Origin: JAHZKS01 sp047404135
GTDB taxonomy: Bacteria > Pseudomonadota > Alphaproteobacteria > Rickettsiales > JABSSG01
NCBI GenBank assembly: GCA_047404135.1
Contig: JBDOIT010000002.1
Span: forward strand, 186,001-250,000
Length of the DNA: 64,000 bases
Direction of reading: 5' to 3'
Position numbers and translations under genes: made by a program. Numbering within the stretch: the stretch's first letter is position 1; each line of letters begins with the position of its first letter. The notes under the pieces are model-generated. The model was not told the DNA's origin and searched no databases. It saw only the letters and a program-made list of their open reading frames with translations. Of this stretch, positions 46,857-57,222 are shown one piece after another.

Positions 46857-47700
46857 CCATATCAAATATTTAATAGCGCTTAGTATCTCATTATTTGTGA
46901 TTTTCAACTCCTTATTCATAGTAGGTCAAGCTGAGCAAGCTATAGTGCTACAATTCGGAGAGTTGATCAAAGTTAGCAAAGAGCCTGGTCTACATTTTAA
47001 ATTACCATTAGTGCAACATACTATTTACTTCGACAAAAAAATCTTAGATATCATAGATGAAGAAAAAGAACTAACTGCTGAAGATCAGAAGAAAGTAATA
47101 ATAAGTGCATATGCAAAATATAAAATAACTGATCCAGTAAAGATCTATCAGACTGTAAGAGATCAAACTGGTTTGAAGTCCAGAATTGCAAGCATCTTCA
47201 ATGCTTCTCTAAGGGAGATGATAGGTAACGAGCCTCTTGCTTCTCTTCTTACAGATAAAAGAGCTATTATCATGCATAAAATTCAGGGTCTTATGAATGA
47301 AAAATCGAAAAGGTTTGGTATAGATGTACTAGACGTTCGAATTTCTAGAGCGGATCTCCCTGTGGAAAATAGCTCGGCTATCTATGCCAGAATGAGGTCT
47401 GATAGAGAGAAAGAGGCAAAGAAAATCAGAGCCGAAGGTTTTGAAGAAGGCCAGATTATTACATCTACAGCTAACAAAGAAAAAACCATTATTCTTGCGG
47501 AGGCAAATAAGAAAGCTATGCAACTGCAAGGCCATGGAGATGCAGAAGCAACTAGAATATTTGCGAATGCGTTCAGAGTGGATCCGGAATTCTATAATTT
47601 CTACCGCTCACTAGAAGCATATAAGAAGTCTTTAAATAAAAAAGACACCACTCTTTACCTTTCGGGTAATGATGGTTTTTTACGTCTTTTTAATAAATAG
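46846..47700 (+). CDS. hflC: HflC, FtsH-regulating SPFH/band 7 protein
   Basis: A 284-residue partner of HflK: an N-terminal membrane anchor (about 8-25), an SPFH domain with VGQAEQAIVLQFGE, the DVRISRADLP motif and the C-terminal EAxxIRAEGxExGQ-type helix (KKIRAEGFEEGQII). It starts within the end of hflK, so translation is likely coupled, and precedes the protease gene by 24 bp. Confidence 0.95.
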   Translation: MQNSHIKYLIALSISLFVIFNSLFIVGQAEQAIVLQFGELIKVSKEPGLHFKLPLVQHTIYFDKKILDIIDEEKELTAEDQKKVIISAYAKYKITDPVKIYQTVRDQTGLKSRIASIFNASLREMIGNEPLASLLTDKRAIIMHKIQGLMNEKSKRFGIDVLDVRISRADLPVENSSAIYARMRSDREKEAKKIRAEGFEEGQIITSTANKEKTIILAEANKKAMQLQGHGDAEATRIFANAFRVDPEFYNFYRSLEAYKKSLNKKDTTLYLSGNDGFLRLFNK

Positions 47701-47724
47701 GCCTTAATATATTTAAAACAGGAA

Positions 47725-49215
47725 ATGGTAATGCTTAAGAATATCAATAAATCTTTATTCTCATTTATAGCGTCTGTGCTGATAGCAACTTCGTTTAGCC
47801 AAGCGCATAATGCTCATCCAGAAGGTTTTGCAGAGCTAGTAGAGCCTCTATTACCTGCAGTTGTGAATGTATTTGTAACCCACAAACCAAAAGCCTCTTC
47901 AAAAATTACACCTTTCCCGGAAGGATCCCCATTCAATGAATTCCAGCAGTTCTTTGAGAAATTTATGCACCCAATGCAAGAACTTGAAGATGAAGATGCG
48001 CCAGGGAAAAAATTAGTTCCATTAGGCTCTGGGTTTATTATAGACAAATCTGGTTACATAGTCACAAACTACCATGTCATCGCTGAGGCAGCAGGCACAG
48101 TTGCAATTAAATTGGTAGATGGAACGGAATTTAAAGCCAAGGTAATTGGTCATGATAGAAAAACTGACTTAGCGTTACTAAAAGTAGAAAACAAAAAACC
48201 ATTACCTTACGTAGAATTTGGTGACTCCGAAAAATCTAGAGTAGGTGACTGGGTAATTACTATTGGTAACCCCTTTGGAATAGGAACAACAGTAACGACA
48301 GGTATTGTTTCTGCTAATGGACGTGATATTGCCTCAGAAGGCATTGTAGATAATTTTATACAAACTGATGCATCTATTAACAGGGGTAACTCAGGTGGGC
48401 CAATGTTTAATATGAGCGGCAAAGTAATAGGTGTCAATACAGCGATATTGTCCACAATGTCTGGTGGTAGTATAGGCATTGGCTTTGCAACTCCTTCATC
48501 TTTAGCCAAAGACATAATAAACCAGCTTAAAGAGTCTGGAAAGGTTAGAAGAGGAAAACTTGGGATTAGAATGCAGGCAATAACACAAGACATCGCTGAA
48601 TCAATGTCTCTAATGAACACCGATGGCGTCTTAGTAGTAGAGGTGGTAGAAGATAGCGCAGCTGCCGCAGCAGGTATAAAAGTTGGAGATGTTATTGTGT
48701 CTTTCAATCATGAAAAAATAAAAACACTTAAAGAGCTGGCTAGAATCATAGGTGGTGCTCCGATAGGACAGAAAATGCCTTTTACTCTAATACGTAAAGG
48801 TAAGAAAATGAATCTGCATGCCTCTTTAACAGAGGATAATGATCCAATCGATGAGAATCTGCCATTCGATAGTGATAAAAAATTCTCTGAAAACCAATAT
48901 GCTGAATTTAACCCACAAGAAATACTGGGAGGACAATTCGCAACATTAACATCAGAGGTAAGAAACCGCTTTAAAATACACTCTTCTACAGAAGGCATAG
49001 TGATTCTCAATATAAAGCGTAACTCTGTATGGCATAAGAGAGGCTTGAAGCCAGGCGATGTAATCTCAACTGCAAACCAAAATATTCTGACATCTGTGGA
49101 GCAATTTATAAAAATTATAAAATCTTCAAGATTCTCTAGAAATACATCTGTTCTTTTACTTGTACTAAGAAGGGAGCATCAGTTCTTTACAACTATACCT
49201 TTAGGATCCAAATAA
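47725..49215 (+). CDS. degP: Periplasmic serine endoprotease DegP/HtrA (Do-like)
   Basis: A 496-residue exported chaperone-protease for misfolded envelope proteins. A signal peptide (about 1-27) precedes the protease domain with catalytic triad H117 (TNYHVIAEA), D148 (KTDLALLKV) and S223 (NRGNSGGPMFN). Two PDZ domains follow, the first with GVLVVEVVEDSAAAAAGI and the second with GIVILNIKRNSVWHKRGL. The start may be Met1 or Met3. It follows hflK-hflC, giving a membrane protein quality unit. Confidence 0.95.
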   Translation: MVMLKNINKSLFSFIASVLIATSFSQAHNAHPEGFAELVEPLLPAVVNVFVTHKPKASSKITPFPEGSPFNEFQQFFEKFMHPMQELEDEDAPGKKLVPLGSGFIIDKSGYIVTNYHVIAEAAGTVAIKLVDGTEFKAKVIGHDRKTDLALLKVENKKPLPYVEFGDSEKSRVGDWVITIGNPFGIGTTVTTGIVSANGRDIASEGIVDNFIQTDASINRGNSGGPMFNMSGKVIGVNTAILSTMSGGSIGIGFATPSSLAKDIINQLKESGKVRRGKLGIRMQAITQDIAESMSLMNTDGVLVVEVVEDSAAAAAGIKVGDVIVSFNHEKIKTLKELARIIGGAPIGQKMPFTLIRKGKKMNLHASLTEDNDPIDENLPFDSDKKFSENQYAEFNPQEILGGQFATLTSEVRNRFKIHSSTEGIVILNIKRNSVWHKRGLKPGDVISTANQNILTSVEQFIKIIKSSRFSRNTSVLLLVLRREHQFFTTIPLGSK

Positions 49216-49233
49216 CCTAGGTGTAGTCTCATT

Positions 49234-49655
49234 TCAAAGCCTAGGGTTACAGAATACAATTCCCCCTTTTCTTTGTGATAACTGGATAATAGAAACATCC
49301 TCTGGCTCATCATATGCAATAGCTCGATTAAACATATATTGTACAACTTTATGAACTTGGCAATCCTTTGACACCCTCTCTGCGCCGATATTAATTCTAG
49401 TACCCCCATGGAATGTACGAGATGGGATTATTATCGGATGACATGTTGCGGTGACCTTACATTTAACCGCTGTAACAATGATGTATAGTATATTGATTTA
49501 GGTCCTTATCTATGCTCTCAAAAAGCTTTTTCATATTTATCAGATATCATATCACCAAGAACCTTCCTATCTTTTCCCAAGTCATCACCTGCTAACAGAT
49601 TAGCCGCATCTTGAATATCTTCTATATAAGCTTTGCGGAAAGATAATGCACTCAG
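49234..49655 (-). pseudogene. Fragmented hypothetical gene
   Basis: The gap between degP and the MFS gene shows coding-like text on the minus strand in several frames. One frame from about 49655 reads SFRKAYIEDIQDAANLLAGD and then KDRKVLGDMISDKYEKAF to a stop at a run of T. Removing one T would continue it into ESIDKDLNQYT. A later frame reads PIIIPSRTFHGGTRINIGAE and ends with GGIVFCNPRL at 49234. No intact start exists for the last part. The family is not recognised. It may be a gene in decay directly downstream of the MFS gene. Confidence 0.4.
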
Positions 49656-49661
49656 AAGAGT

Positions 49662-50945
49662 TTAATGGTATTCGACTATCGTAGCTTTATTCTTTTTATT
49701 ACGCACATAACTTCCTACTGCTAAGAAAATAAATGTCCCTACTAGAGAAGCTATGGGAATAGATAATAAAGAATACTGATATGCAATAGCATTATAGATT
49801 TTTACTCCATTTGTAGTTTTTCCATCCCAAAAACGATCCATGGTTTGCCCAATAACAGTATGGAAAAATGTTCCTCCTATCATGTTAATAGAGTTTAAGA
49901 ATGCTATGGTTACACCAATGAGAGATGGCTTGACCAAACTTGAACCGATTGTAAATACCAAAACTTGATAACAACATGCAATACCTATTATGAACACAAG
50001 AAAATATATCAAGCTCTTTCCTATGTAAGAATCAAACAATATAATCGCAAAGAAAGATGCGGCCATTATTGCGCCGCATATCGCAGTCAAAGCATAATTA
50101 GCCTCTAATCTCTCCGCAAATAATGCAAGCAGTGGCGCACCAAAAATCATTCCCACAAAAACAAAGGACGTCAACATAGAGGCATCGGATTTTGTATATC
50201 CATATATCTTCACAAGATATGATACACCCCACACGTCAGCAAAGCCCTCCAGAGCTCCTACTAGCAGTAAGTTACCACATGCAACGAGAATAATATTTTT
50301 GTTGGTACAAACCTCCAACAATTTGTCCACTACCTTTTCTTCCGCTTTGTCTTTATATCCATCTGCAGATCTAACGAATAATAAGAATACTAAGCAAATC
50401 ATTATGCCAGAAATACCGACACCTATCATCGCATCTACCCATCCGAATGAATCAATAAAATCATTTACTGGTTTCCCTCCATACACAGCTCCTATCAGAC
50501 CAAAGCTGAATGTAATACTTACCATGCGTCCATAATATTTTTCATCAAACCACATGGATATAACTTTGGACACCGTAAGGAAGGCAGCTGCAGATCCTGT
50601 TCCTATTAGCACCCTAGAGATCAGAGCAATAGCCCAACTATCCGATAAAATAAAGACTATAGATGACATTGCACATAGCAAGATACATAAACCACCTACT
50701 ACTCTTGGACCGTATTTATCCAAAAGCAAAGCAATAGGAATCTGCATACCAGCATACCCTAAATAGTACATAGATGAAAATAGGCCGTATTCTGATGCAG
50801 AAATATTATATTTAACCATCATTTGGTCAATGATCAATCCAGGCGCAAGACGTAAAATAAATTGGTACGCAAAGAATATGGTAGCCAAAGACCATATGAA
50901 CCATGCCAACCCTTGATGAGATAATCTGTTGCTTTTTAAAGACAC
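49662..50945 (-). CDS. Major facilitator superfamily transporter
   Basis: A 427-residue inner-membrane transporter with 12 hydrophobic segments. The loop 2-3 motif LLLDKYGPRVVGG and the helix 4 segment SRVLIGTGSAAAFLTVSKVISMWF mark the MFS fold; an LGYAGMQIPIALL segment is typical of the anion/metabolite uptake branch. The substrate is unknown. The 50946-51276 region upstream contains no gene I can support. Confidence 0.88.
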   Translation of the reverse strand: MSLKSNRLSHQGLAWFIWSLATIFFAYQFILRLAPGLIIDQMMVKYNISASEYGLFSSMYYLGYAGMQIPIALLLDKYGPRVVGGLCILLCAMSSIVFILSDSWAIALISRVLIGTGSAAAFLTVSKVISMWFDEKYYGRMVSITFSFGLIGAVYGGKPVNDFIDSFGWVDAMIGVGISGIMICLVFLLFVRSADGYKDKAEEKVVDKLLEVCTNKNIILVACGNLLLVGALEGFADVWGVSYLVKIYGYTKSDASMLTSFVFVGMIFGAPLLALFAERLEANYALTAICGAIMAASFFAIILFDSYIGKSLIYFLVFIIGIACCYQVLVFTIGSSLVKPSLIGVTIAFLNSINMIGGTFFHTVIGQTMDRFWDGKTTNGVKIYNAIAYQYSLLSIPIASLVGTFIFLAVGSYVRNKKNKATIVEYH

Positions 50946-51276
50946 CTTACATGTTCACTAATTACTTGCCTATAGTGCGATAAAATACTAGCCTGTGACT
51001 ACCTTTGCAATATATATTATCTTTATAAATATCATTAAAAAAAATTTAAGATCTTTTTAATATTAAACGCTGTGATTCTAATCTCAAATGAGGACATACC
51101 TTATAAAGGTTTTGACGAATCAATGTACATTACAAAGAATCACAAAAAGTCCAGTGAATACACGTTTCTTGAAAAGATATATTAATAGAATAACCCTAGA
51201 GTTCTAGGAGATAAAAAACCCTGGTTCAGTTAATAAAAACCAAATCAAAAAAACAATAAATAGTAACCCTCAATAT

Positions 51277-51972
51277 CTAACGATTTGCTTCAGAATACTC
51301 AGTAATTTGATTGGTTCGTTGAAATGTTTTTCTTAAAGAAAAAACTAATAGATATACAATCGGAGTATCTATTATAGCAAAAACAGTCTTGAAGCAAAAG
51401 CTATCCTTAAATACAGACCAGAAGCTTTCTGTGGGTAATGCTCTAAAATAAAATAATATTCCCACCACAAAGAAAGTGTCAAAAGCTTGTGCGCTAATTG
51501 TGCTAATATTATTTCTTAACCATAAATGCTTTGTATTGGTGAACCTCTTTAAAACAAGGAAAATTCTTACATCGATTATTTGTGCAATAAAACTTGCAAT
51601 TAATGATGATAATATTGCATATCCATATTTACCAAATACCAGATTAAAAGCCTGATCTGAAACATTAGAGCTGCTACTAGCGCTAATGTTTTGTGCAAGT
51701 AACATCATCAACATCACAAACACACCTAAAACAAGCCCCATAAGGACAACGTATTCGGCCTTCTCCTTGCCATAAATTTCTGATATCACATCTGTGATAA
51801 TAAATGTAATAGGGAAGAAAAAAAGACCTACAGAAAGATGAAGATTAGTATGTATAAATGGAATATCTAGGTTAACAAATTTTTGGAATACCATATTTCC
51901 TGTAATCAAACTAGTGACGAAGATTGCCGCTAGGAATGTATATACCTGATCTTTTTGACAGAAATTCTTCAT
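51277..51972 (-). CDS. yhhQ: VUT family (YhhQ-like) transporter, probable queuosine-precursor uptake
   Basis: A 231-residue integral membrane protein of the vitamin-uptake-like DUF165 family. Visible are PITFIITDVISEIYGKEKAE (residues about 55-74), the conserved TDxxxExxG signature in helix 2, and FIAQIIDVRIFLVLKR in the second half. E. coli YhhQ imports preQ0/preQ1 for queuosine. I looked upstream for a preQ1 riboswitch and did not see one. The N-terminal region has a degenerate copy at 52231-52310. Confidence 0.88.
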   Translation of the reverse strand: MKNFCQKDQVYTFLAAIFVTSLITGNMVFQKFVNLDIPFIHTNLHLSVGLFFFPITFIITDVISEIYGKEKAEYVVLMGLVLGVFVMLMMLLAQNISASSSSNVSDQAFNLVFGKYGYAILSSLIASFIAQIIDVRIFLVLKRFTNTKHLWLRNNISTISAQAFDTFFVVGILFYFRALPTESFWSVFKDSFCFKTVFAIIDTPIVYLLVFSLRKTFQRTNQITEYSEANR

Positions 51973-52131
51973 AAAGTTTTGTTCCTAACTAAAAAAATAA
52001 TCCGTTCCAGCAGAATAGTGATCAAAGAACTATATTTACAGTACTTTTCTTATAATATATCGTCAGTATTAACAGATGAGGTATCCTAGATATTTGAGTT
52101 TTTCCGCTGACATGGTAATACTAGCATAATA

Positions 52132-52329
52132 TTAATGATGCGCGCTTTTGAAATGCGTTTCGTGTGCAATATAAAGGCACAAGATAACGACGTAATGATA
52201 TTTTAGCCCGATACTAATAATATTCACAAAGTTAACAAATTTTTCGAATATCAGCTTTTCTTCAATAAAAATTGTGATTCCTATTTCCGCTATGCAATAC
52301 ACAGGTCTGATCTCGTTAATAAATAACAC
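52132..52329 (-). pseudogene. Degenerate copy of the yhhQ 5' end
   Basis: The minus strand reads GITIFIEEKLIFEKFVNFVNI, which aligns with FVTSLITGNMVFQKFVNLDI of intact YhhQ. At the DNA level TTAACAAATTTTT is shared and the following bases remain similar. The reading frame ends soon after, with none of the signature TDxxxE region. Together with the two copies of the 16S trailer element it marks an old tandem duplication. Confidence 0.5.
52151..52211. repeat. Degenerate direct copy of the 16S rRNA trailer element
   Basis: AAATGCGTTTCGT, AATATAAAG and TTTTAGCC in order match the element at 52355-52425 with deletions between blocks. This copy is not next to an rRNA gene. Confidence 0.55.
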
Positions 52330-52356
52330 TAAATGAAGAAAAGGGAAATCAGAAAA

Positions 52357-52415
52357 TGCGTTTCGTATATAATATAAAGAAAGTGTAAGAATACAGAGAT
52401 AGCAGTGTAGTTATA
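52357..52415 (-). repeat. 3' arm of the 16S rRNA processing stem
   Basis: The reverse complement of the leader arm at 53982-54043, over about 55 positions with few mismatches; the block GTATATAATATAAAG is perfect. It would pair with the leader to enclose 16S rRNA for RNase III. Confidence 0.8.
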
Positions 52416-52420
52416 TTTTT

Positions 52421-52436
52421 TATAGCCGAAGCTATA
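52421..52436 (-). other. UUCG tetraloop hairpin at the 3' end of 16S rRNA
   Basis: TATAGC-TTCG-GCTATA on the minus strand, five bases after the predicted mature 16S 3' end, inside the processing stem. It is followed by A rather than T, so it is not an intrinsic terminator. Confidence 0.6.
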
Positions 52437-52440
52437 TGTT

Positions 52441-53944
<1,504 letters not shown>

Positions 53945-53948
53945 GATT

Positions 53949-53972
53949 GGCTACTTATATTATTAAGTAGCG
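53949..53972 (-). other. Hairpin adjoining the 5' end of 16S rRNA
   Basis: A near-perfect inverted repeat GCTACTTA...TAAGTAGC immediately upstream of mature 16S rRNA, inside the processing stem. Confidence 0.55.
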
Positions 53973-53981
53973 ATTTTCTTT

Positions 53982-54043
53982 TACTACACTACTATCTTTG
54001 TATGCTTACTTACTGACTTTATATTATATACTTTTGAAACAGC
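53982..54043 (-). repeat. 5' arm of the 16S rRNA processing stem
   Basis: Partner of 52357-52415. The innermost part reads TACTACACTACTATCT on the plus strand and the outermost GAAACAGCA pairs with TGCGTTTC of the trailer. Confidence 0.8.
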
Positions 54044-54045
54044 AC

Positions 54046-54059
54046 CCGCCAGAAGACGG
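54046..54059 (-). other. Leader RNA hairpin of the 16S unit
   Basis: CCGUC-UUCU-GGCGG on the transcript, starting 1-2 bases after the predicted start of transcription and preceded by UUUUUA. It corresponds in position and sequence context to the hairpin at 43546-43563. Confidence 0.55.
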
Positions 54060-54067
54060 TAAAAAAG

Positions 54068-54096
54068 GTTATACGACTACTTCTACTCCCTGTCAA
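54068..54096 (-). promoter_or_regulatory. Promoter of 16S rRNA
   Basis: TTGACA (54091-54096) and TATAAC (54068-54073) are spaced by 17 bp on the minus strand, giving a leader of about 115 bases before 16S. The sequence TTACCGT follows about 8 bases after the -10, as it also does at the 23S promoter. Confidence 0.75.
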
Positions 54097-54304
54097 CAAA
54101 TAAATGAATTTAAAAACATCTATATTCAAAGTACTTCAAAAAAGATCTGTATCGAGGGCAATAATGCTACGGAGCTTATGCGCATAAAACTAGCCTCAAT
54201 TACACACTTGTGGGGAATACATGAAAACATAAAAAACATTGATATCTGCCAAAGAGCAGCACTTTTGAGCACATAGCCAAACCACTCTAGCAAAAGTTAT
54301 ATCT

Positions 54305-54633
54305 TTACTCTATTGCATATGATTGCTTTAAAATCTTCCTGAACTCATATACAGTAGTACCTGCAGAATATACATCGCCTACAAGAAATATATTCTTATT
54401 ATAAATATTCGAGAGATAATGCTCATTCTCAATGCAAGTCCCACATAAAGAACCCGCACCTATTTAAAATTCGAATGGATAATTGCATTCACTGAACAAA
54501 GGTTCTGTAATAAAATCAACTTCCCCCCCCAGAATTTAAAACATCGGTGACTACCTGATCTTGTGACGCAAGAGCAAGTCGGACATTTTGTAGAAAATAT
54601 TATTGATAAAAATTTTACAAAATGCTCTCTCAT
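54305..54633 (-). pseudogene. comF pseudogene with internal deletion and frameshifts
   Basis: The minus strand from an ATG at 54633 reads FLSIIFSTKCPTCS, the N-terminal zinc finger of ComF. In a shifted frame it continues EVDFITEPLFSECNYPFEF and, after a stop, GAGSLCGTCIENEHY, matching the second zinc finger region. It then jumps directly to NKNIFLVGDVYSAGTTVYEF, the phosphoribosyltransferase loop (normally VDDVxTTGAT) and stops at 54305. The middle of the PRTase domain is gone and a catalytic Asp is Gly. ComF supports DNA uptake and repair of forks in bacteria that keep it. Confidence 0.75.
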
Positions 54634-54744
54634 ATTTCCTCGATCTATATTGCTGCAGATAGACACGCCTCAATCTAGAGCTCTTTTTTCTGGATTCTAT
54701 ACCCCACACACACTATACTCTAAGTCATCCAGAGAGTCCGCAAT

Positions 54745-55842
54745 ATGAATTTATACTCAAGACACACGATAAAAAGGCTTGCTAAGGGATCATTGATCTC
54801 TATATCTGTAATGACCCTTATTATATCCTCAATAACCTTCTTGAGCGAATTAGGCTCTAATAAAATATATAAAATCCTAGATACTTTCGTAGCATTAAAA
54901 TTTTTTCTATTTTCTACAATACCGATTATACTAATAATAACGCCAATATCTACCTGCTGCACAGCTCTTTATGTGTATCACAATATGGAAACAGACCGCG
55001 AACTAGCTATTTGGGGGTCTGTTGGCTTAAGTAGGTATCAAATTGCAAAGCCAGTAATAAAATTTGCTGTATTCATTACTGTAATACTGACCTGCGTCAC
55101 TATGTTTATACTGCCTATTACAAAAAAACACATTAAAACCAGCATGGATCAAATAAAAAACACCCCTTTCATTAATGCGGCGTTAGAAGAAAAATCATTC
55201 AATAGAGTTTCCAAAAGCACCACTATATATGCTGATAAAATCTCCGAAGATGGAAAGTTAGAGGGAGTAATCGTTTATATAAAAGAAAAAGATGGAAACA
55301 GTAGTATAACAGTCGCAGAAAAAGCTGATGCCAACTTAAAGGACAATGCGTCTTTTCGTCTATATAATGGCAACAGACATACCCAATATAGTGACTCCCA
55401 ACAAACTCTTTTTTTTAAAACCTTGATAATGAATTTATACTCTCATAATAACACAGGGAGTAGTCTTCTCAATGATCCTTTAAAGTACATTCCTGCTTAC
55501 GACCTTTTCAAACTTCAAAACCCAGAGAGGTTTAATGAATTAGTAGCAAGGACAGTATTGCCACTAATTAACTTAGTATTCATTATTCTCCCTTCTTCTA
55601 TGTTATTATCTTACGGATTCTCTAGGCGGCCTACCCTTAAGCCACTAGTATACTCTTGCACATTCCCTTTGATAATTGTAGTTGCGTTGTTTGTTCTTAG
55701 AGGGAAAACTTACGACAATCTTGCATACGCAGTGCCCGTATATGCATTAGCGTCCCTCTCTATGCTTTTATCTATCAGCATATTAAAAGGAAATCTGAGC
55801 AGCTCTTATATATCAAAAAAACTTCAGAAAATAGTAAAATAG
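54745..55842 (+). CDS. lptF: LPS export permease LptF/LptG family
   Basis: A 365-residue inner-membrane permease of the YjgP/YjgQ family: three helices in the first 120 residues, a periplasmic beta-jellyroll (about 130-250) and three helices at the C terminus. YHNMETDRELAIWGSVGLSRYQI is the coupling-helix signature shared by LptF and LptG, and FNELVARTVLPLINLVFIILP marks the fourth helix. With LptB and LptG it extracts LPS from the inner membrane. LptF rather than LptG is my best guess from the sequence. Confidence 0.85.
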   Translation: MNLYSRHTIKRLAKGSLISISVMTLIISSITFLSELGSNKIYKILDTFVALKFFLFSTIPIILIITPISTCCTALYVYHNMETDRELAIWGSVGLSRYQIAKPVIKFAVFITVILTCVTMFILPITKKHIKTSMDQIKNTPFINAALEEKSFNRVSKSTTIYADKISEDGKLEGVIVYIKEKDGNSSITVAEKADANLKDNASFRLYNGNRHTQYSDSQQTLFFKTLIMNLYSHNNTGSSLLNDPLKYIPAYDLFKLQNPERFNELVARTVLPLINLVFIILPSSMLLSYGFSRRPTLKPLVYSCTFPLIIVVALFVLRGKTYDNLAYAVPVYALASLSMLLSISILKGNLSSSYISKKLQKIVK

Positions 55843-55956
55843 CCTCAATAACACCTAAAAACCACACAATAACAAAAATAAACTCTTGAAAATATCCCAG
55901 AAAAATGTATTGTCTATCCGTAATCCGTAAGTAATTGTATTAAAAGGTTCTATTTT

Positions 55957-56289
55957 ATGTCTTTATATGAGTGCACTTTTATATTAAGGCAAGATATTTC
56001 AGCTACTGAAGTCAACAAGGTAACTGAATTTTTATGCTCTATCGTAAAAGATAATGATGGGAAAGTATTAAAGAATGAATACTGGGGGCTAAGATCCCTT
56101 GCATACCCTGTGAAAAAAAACAAAAAAGGGCATTATGTCATGCTCGTAATTGAATCTGAGCATGAGATAATCCTAGAGCTACAAAGGAAAGTAAAATTAT
56201 CTGAAGACGTCATTAGAAATCTCATTATCAAAATTGAATCTTTTGATAAAAAGGACTCTATAATGATGTCCTCTGCAAACGACAAATAG
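55957..56289 (+). CDS. rpsF: 30S ribosomal protein S6
   Basis: A 110-residue protein beginning MSLYECTFILRQDIS, with WGLRSLAYPVKKNKKGHY in the middle, both typical of S6. First of the rpsF-rpsR-rplI unit; S6 binds S18 on the platform of the small subunit. Confidence 0.97.
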   Translation: MSLYECTFILRQDISATEVNKVTEFLCSIVKDNDGKVLKNEYWGLRSLAYPVKKNKKGHYVMLVIESEHEIILELQRKVKLSEDVIRNLIIKIESFDKKDSIMMSSANDK

Positions 56290-56298
56290 TGTACCATT

Positions 56299-56571
56299 AT
56301 GAGTGAAAGTAAAATTAAAAATATTGAATCTATATACGAGAATGCTCATAAGAGGTTGTTCTTTAGAAAGCGTACATTCTGCCCCCTTTCCGAGCCAAAT
56401 GCTCCGCAAATAGATTATAAAGATATAAAATTATTATCTAAATACGTCTCTGAAAGAGGTCGTATCCTACCAAGTAGAATCAGCTCTATCTCAGCAAAGA
56501 AACAAAAAGAACTGAGATTAGCTATTAAAAGAGCAAGGCTATTAGCTCTATTACCTTTTGTAAAACAGTAA
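56299..56571 (+). CDS. rpsR: 30S ribosomal protein S18
   Basis: A 90-residue protein with a family core of IDYKDIKLLSKYVSERGRILPSR and a basic C-terminal helix AIKRARLLALLPF. It is 9 bp after rpsF and 13 bp before rplI. Confidence 0.97.
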   Translation: MSESKIKNIESIYENAHKRLFFRKRTFCPLSEPNAPQIDYKDIKLLSKYVSERGRILPSRISSISAKKQKELRLAIKRARLLALLPFVKQ

Positions 56572-56584
56572 ATTATTCATTCTC

Positions 56585-57220
56585 ATGGAAGTTATCTTAT
56601 TAGAAAAACACCAAAAGCTCGGTCATATAGGAAATACAGTTGTAGTTAAGAATGGCTATGCGCGTAACTACTTAATACCTAACAAAAAAGCTATAAGAGC
56701 GACAGCTGAAAACAAGGAGTTCTTTGAACTACAAAAAGAATCAATCAAGGAAGAGTTCGAATCGAAGAGAAAAACAGCAGAAGTTCTTGCAAAAAAATTA
56801 GAGGGCAAGACTTTAATTCTCGTAAGAGCATGCGGTGAAGATTCAAGACTATATGGATCAGTAAGTGCAAATGACCTTGTGAAAGCAGTAAAGGATCAGC
56901 ACTCTCAAGAATTGCCAAAATCCTCTGTAAACCTGGTAGAGCAAATCAAATACACGGGTATTTATAACATTACAGTGAGTGTATTTGCCGACATTACTTT
57001 AAGTATAAAGCTTTCTGTAGGGAGAAGCGAAGAAGAGGCTAAAGAGGAGCTAAAGAATGAATCCGCAAACAAACTCAAAAGAGAAGCAGAACTAGCTAAA
57101 GCACAATCAGAGCTAGCCCCTGCAAATAAAAAGACCGATGAAGCAGTAGAAGAAGAAACGCAGGAAATAGAAGAAGAAATTTCTGAGCTTTCTGAGGACT
57201 CTGAAGATTCAAAAAAATAA
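56585..57220 (+). CDS. rplI: 50S ribosomal protein L9 with long acidic tail
   Basis: The N-terminal domain MEVILLEKHQKLGHIGNTV...VKNGYARNYLIPNKKA is canonical, followed by the connecting helix and C-terminal domain. At 211 residues it exceeds the usual about 150 because of an added Lys/Glu-rich then very acidic tail from about residue 155 (ending EEISELSEDSEDSKK). Extended L9 tails occur in other alphaproteobacteria. It is the last gene of the unit and is convergent with cpoB 2 bp away. Confidence 0.95.
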   Translation: MEVILLEKHQKLGHIGNTVVVKNGYARNYLIPNKKAIRATAENKEFFELQKESIKEEFESKRKTAEVLAKKLEGKTLILVRACGEDSRLYGSVSANDLVKAVKDQHSQELPKSSVNLVEQIKYTGIYNITVSVFADITLSIKLSVGRSEEEAKEELKNESANKLKREAELAKAQSELAPANKKTDEAVEEETQEIEEEISELSEDSEDSKK

Positions 57221-57222
57221 TC

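Noticed and set aside
50946..51276. Possible gene in the space between the MFS and yhhQ genes
   Set aside because: No frame gives protein-like text on either strand and I found no RNA element.
51973..52130. preQ1 riboswitch upstream of yhhQ
   Set aside because: I looked for the short C-rich pseudoknot and the A-rich tail motif in the leader and did not find them.
53998..54276. A 92-codon plus-strand open frame upstream of 16S rRNA
   Set aside because: It runs through the 16S promoter, leader hairpin and processing stem on the other strand and has no recognisable protein character.
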